Shown in pieces: positions 5,650-8,236 of a stretch of DNA of 8,236 bases. Origin of the DNA: Acholeplasmataceae bacterium (GTDB lineage Bacteria; Bacillota_I; Bacilli_A; Acholeplasmatales; Acholeplasmataceae); NCBI GenBank assembly GCA_003518475.1, contig DOYO01000052.1, forward strand, positions 25,985 through 34,220. Reading direction: 5' to 3'. A model generated the notes under the pieces. It ran no database searches and had not been told where the DNA came from. It saw only the letters and a list, made by a program, of their open reading frames with translations. How positions within the stretch are numbered: position 1 is the stretch's first letter; every line of letters starts with the position of its first letter. Position numbers and translations under genes: made by a program.

Positions 5650-8236
5650 TTTTAAAAAATACAATCCGTGTCAAAGAATTGAATCAAGGCGGAATTTCAT
5701 TTTACTTTCTGGAAACAGGAGATATTCATGAAATCACCTACATGGACAATCAAATCAACCTAGTCAAGGGAAACACCATCGATGGATCCATGATGAATTT
5801 ATACTTGCGTGTCCATCTTCCTGAGGGCATTCAGTTTACCAGATTGATTGGCAGACACTCAGAAAGTAATTTTCAATTGGACAAAGACCGTGCGATTTAC
5901 CGCGGCAGTTTTTTAGATATCAAGTATTCTGTAGTCTTTACGATGCGTGAATTCCAATGGGATTTCGAGGTTCTCCTAGACTCTCCGACCTATCACAAGA
6001 TTGATGTCCTTTATGGACAAGACGCAGGAATCGCATCCAAAGGTGCTGTCAGTTCAAGTGAAGCCTATACCGTTCAGTATATCGATTACAAGGCATATAA
6101 AGATGATCACGGGTATACATTATGTGCAAGACAGAATCAAGGGAAATCACAATATCTGCAAATTGGAAGCTATTCCAAAAACGTTGCCTATTCAACAGAC
6201 GGTTTTCAGTTCTTTGGATTGTCCTACAAGGAAACAGGTATTCCTGAAGCGATGATGGATTTGAAACTGGTTTCAAAAATATATCAGTATGAGTTCTCTT
6301 ATTTAGCCTTGCAAAGCGAAATGATAGAACTAGGCGGCGGAGTTGAAAAGATCAAGTTCTACGGTTTCTATTATCCAAAGGGATATGATGCAGTAGAACG
6401 TCCTTTGGATATTCTGCAGATTGAAAAGACTAGATTATTTTCCATGCGCGCCTTTCAGATGAAGGCATCTCTTTCCATGATGAATGCGAGTGAAACCATC
6501 AACGGCAAGAATTTAAGCGATCAAGATTTAAAGAATAAGTTCAAGAATATGCATCACATTGAAAAAAATAATGATGGCATTTTATCCTTCTTTACAGACA
6601 ACCACCATCATGTCGTTTTGAAACAAAAGGAACTTCTTGTCGAACGTCCCCATGGCCACTTGATGATTCATGGCGATTTGACGCATGTGAGCGAACAGGT
6701 GATGGCAACGACGAACTTCATGTTTGGACTCTTCAATTCCCATCTCGTTTTAGGTAATACTTCCTTCAACAAGATGCTGGGAGATTCCAGAAATCCGCTC
6801 AACATTCAAAAAATATCCGGTCAAAGAATTTATGTCAGAACCAATGACTCCTATGAAGTCTTGGGCGTGCCGTCCTATTATGAAATGGGTGGAACAACGA
6901 CTAAATGGTATTATCAATTGAATGATGACGCACTGATTGTTGAAACATTTGTCGATATGGATCATGCGCATCAGGTGCTCCGCATTTACTCTGAAACAGG
7001 AACTCCCTATGATATCGCAATCACCAGTCAAATCTTGATGGGCGTGAATGAATATCAATATGACATTGAATATGAGAAAGAAGAAAGGACTTTACTCTTT
7101 AAAGCTCCCCTCCATTCTATGTTCATCGAAAAGTATCCCCATTTAAAATACAAGATTTCAAGCAGTAAAGATTTTCATATCGTGAGTGAAAAAGACGCGT
7201 TCAATACCGATGATCAAAACGGACTTTTGATCATGAGCTATCAGTATCAATCGGAGATCCAACTCGATACCTACGCAACCTTCAATGAAGAGTTTGAAAA
7301 TATGCCCGATATCGATTACAAATCAGCGGACAGTCAAGGAACCGCCTATTTCGAATCCTTCACAGACGGGCTTCATCTTTCACATCCGAAGTTCCAAGAG
7401 GATTTGAACAAGCTGTCTGATATCACCTTCTGGTACACCCATAACGCACTGACTCATTATTCCTCACCGCACGGTCTTGAACAATCAAACGGTGCTGCTT
7501 GGGGAACAAGAGATGTCTGCCAGGGACCGATTGAGTTTTTCTCCGCTGTCCAGCGTTATGACATCGTCAGGGAAATTCTGATCAAGGTTTATAAGAGACA
7601 ATTCATTGAAAATGGAGATTTCCCGCAGTGGTACATGTTTGACAAGTATTATCAGATTCAAGCCCATGAGTCTCATGGAGATATCATCATCTGGCCGCTT
7701 CGTGCGCTTGCTTACTATCTGAAAGCGACATCAGACTTAAAGATTTTATCTGAAAAGATTCCTTATATGTCGATGGAGAAGAACCAATTCACTGAACCTG
7801 TCACGTTACTGCAGCACGTGGCAAAGCAAGTCGAAAGCATCCAAAAGACGTTTATACCTGAAACCTGTCTGCCAAGATATGGAGGCGGTGACTGGGATGA
7901 TACGCTTCAACCAGCAAATCACGATCTGACCAATAAGATGGTCAGCGGTTGGACAGTAGCGCTTCTTTATGAATCGTTGAAAGAACTGTCGATTGAAATC
8001 GGCGGCCATCATCAGGCATTCGCTAAGGAATTGAAGGAATTATCCATAAAGGTCAAAGCGGACTATGAAAAATATATCATCGTGGATGGCATTCCTGCAG
8101 GATTCATCGTATTCAACGGGGATGATATCACGTACTTATTGCATCCAAGAGATCAGAAGACCGGACTTAAATATAGATTGCTCCCATTTACGCGTTCAAT
8201 GATTTCTGAAATCGCAGAACCTAAAAAGATCAACCC
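5646..8236 (+). CDS. GH94-type 1,2-beta-oligoglucan phosphorylase (SOGP), 3' partial
   Basis: The frame runs without a stop from ATG 5646 to the window edge, giving 863 complete codons. SOGPs are about 1,100 residues, so roughly 230-250 C-terminal residues lie outside. SOGP (EC 2.4.1.333) reversibly phosphorolyses beta-1,2-glucooligosaccharides of three or more units, releasing alpha-glucose 1-phosphate and finally sophorose. The N-terminal part looks like the beta-sandwich region of the family. The (alpha/alpha)6 catalytic region starts around residues 590-620, where NGAAWGTRDVCQGP and FPQWYMFDKYYQIQAHESHG are seen. Motif GGGDWDDTL (GDWDD at 748-752) is the GH94 active-site loop. By alignment with the DWND motif of cellobiose phosphorylase, D752 is the likely general acid. 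There is no signal peptide, so it should be cytoplasmic. Adjacency to GH3 matches the Listeria innocua SOGP locus. Another GH94 specificity is possible but less likely. Confidence 0.85.
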   Translation, partial: MILKNTIRVKELNQGGISFYFLETGDIHEITYMDNQINLVKGNTIDGSMMNLYLRVHLPEGIQFTRLIGRHSESNFQLDKDRAIYRGSFLDIKYSVVFTMREFQWDFEVLLDSPTYHKIDVLYGQDAGIASKGAVSSSEAYTVQYIDYKAYKDDHGYTLCARQNQGKSQYLQIGSYSKNVAYSTDGFQFFGLSYKETGIPEAMMDLKLVSKIYQYEFSYLALQSEMIELGGGVEKIKFYGFYYPKGYDAVERPLDILQIEKTRLFSMRAFQMKASLSMMNASETINGKNLSDQDLKNKFKNMHHIEKNNDGILSFFTDNHHHVVLKQKELLVERPHGHLMIHGDLTHVSEQVMATTNFMFGLFNSHLVLGNTSFNKMLGDSRNPLNIQKISGQRIYVRTNDSYEVLGVPSYYEMGGTTTKWYYQLNDDALIVETFVDMDHAHQVLRIYSETGTPYDIAITSQILMGVNEYQYDIEYEKEERTLLFKAPLHSMFIEKYPHLKYKISSSKDFHIVSEKDAFNTDDQNGLLIMSYQYQSEIQLDTYATFNEEFENMPDIDYKSADSQGTAYFESFTDGLHLSHPKFQEDLNKLSDITFWYTHNALTHYSSPHGLEQSNGAAWGTRDVCQGPIEFFSAVQRYDIVREILIKVYKRQFIENGDFPQWYMFDKYYQIQAHESHGDIIIWPLRALAYYLKATSDLKILSEKIPYMSMEKNQFTEPVTLLQHVAKQVESIQKTFIPETCLPRYGGGDWDDTLQPANHDLTNKMVSGWTVALLYESLKELSIEIGGHHQAFAKELKELSIKVKADYEKYIIVDGIPAGFIVFNGDDITYLLHPRDQKTGLKYRLLPFTRSMISEIAEPKKIN

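Larger units (their letters stand above)
1..8236 (+). other. Putative beta-1,2-glucan utilisation operon (both ends outside the window)
   Basis: Five + strand genes follow each other with overlaps of 19, 14 and 4 bp and one 33-bp gap. No terminator hairpin or solid promoter was seen between them. The gene set covers polymer cleavage (GH144-type), phosphorolysis (SOGP), disaccharide hydrolysis (GH3), an alpha-1,6-type glucosidase (GH13) and a LacI regulator. The oligosaccharide importer expected for cytoplasmic enzymes is not in the window and may lie upstream or downstream. Confidence 0.75.

Noticed and set aside
5646..8236. Premature loss of the C-terminus of the phosphorylase
   Set aside because: No stop occurs before the window edge, so the missing 230-250 residues simply lie outside.

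Overview
The window is one compact co-directional gene cluster, all on the + strand, and almost entirely coding. It holds five genes. The first is cut at its 5' end and the last at its 3' end by the window edges. In order they are: a glycoamylase-like/GH144-type protein (probable endo-beta-1,2-glucanase), a GH13 alpha-glucosidase of the oligo-1,6-glucosidase type, a LacI-family regulator, a GH3 beta-glucosidase, and a GH94-related protein that resembles 1,2-beta-oligoglucan phosphorylase (SOGP). Adjacent genes overlap by 19, 14 and 4 bp. The only gap is 33 bp, and there is no visible terminator or convincing internal promoter, so the five genes look like part of one operon whose ends lie outside the window.

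The clearest reading is a beta-1,2-glucan (sophoro-oligosaccharide) catabolic operon. The GH144-type enzyme would cut beta-1,2-glucan into oligosaccharides. The phosphorylase would shorten them to glucose 1-phosphate and sophorose. The GH3 enzyme would hydrolyse sophorose to glucose. The LacI protein would sense a sugar from this pathway. The pairing of GH3 with SOGP is known from Listeria innocua (Lin1840/Lin1839). The GH13 enzyme does not fit a pure beta-1,2 polymer. Its active-site signature (Val right after the nucleophile Asp) predicts alpha-1,6 activity, which raises the hypothesis that the locus handles a beta-1,2-glucan carrying an alpha-1,6 linkage, such as the alpha-1,6-cyclised beta-1,2-glucans of some proteobacteria. 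That is inference, not shown by the sequence.

The organism looks like a low-to-moderate GC Gram-positive relative (Bacillota, or a standard-code Mollicutes relative such as Acholeplasmatales/Erysipelotrichia). The signs are strong AGGAGG-type ribosome binding sites, AT-leaning codon use, TGG for every Trp and no in-frame TGA. The phylum assignment is tentative. No RNA genes, mobile elements, CRISPR arrays or long repeats were seen. No transporter gene lies in the window, although the three enzymes with visible N-termini lack signal peptides and should act in the cytoplasm.
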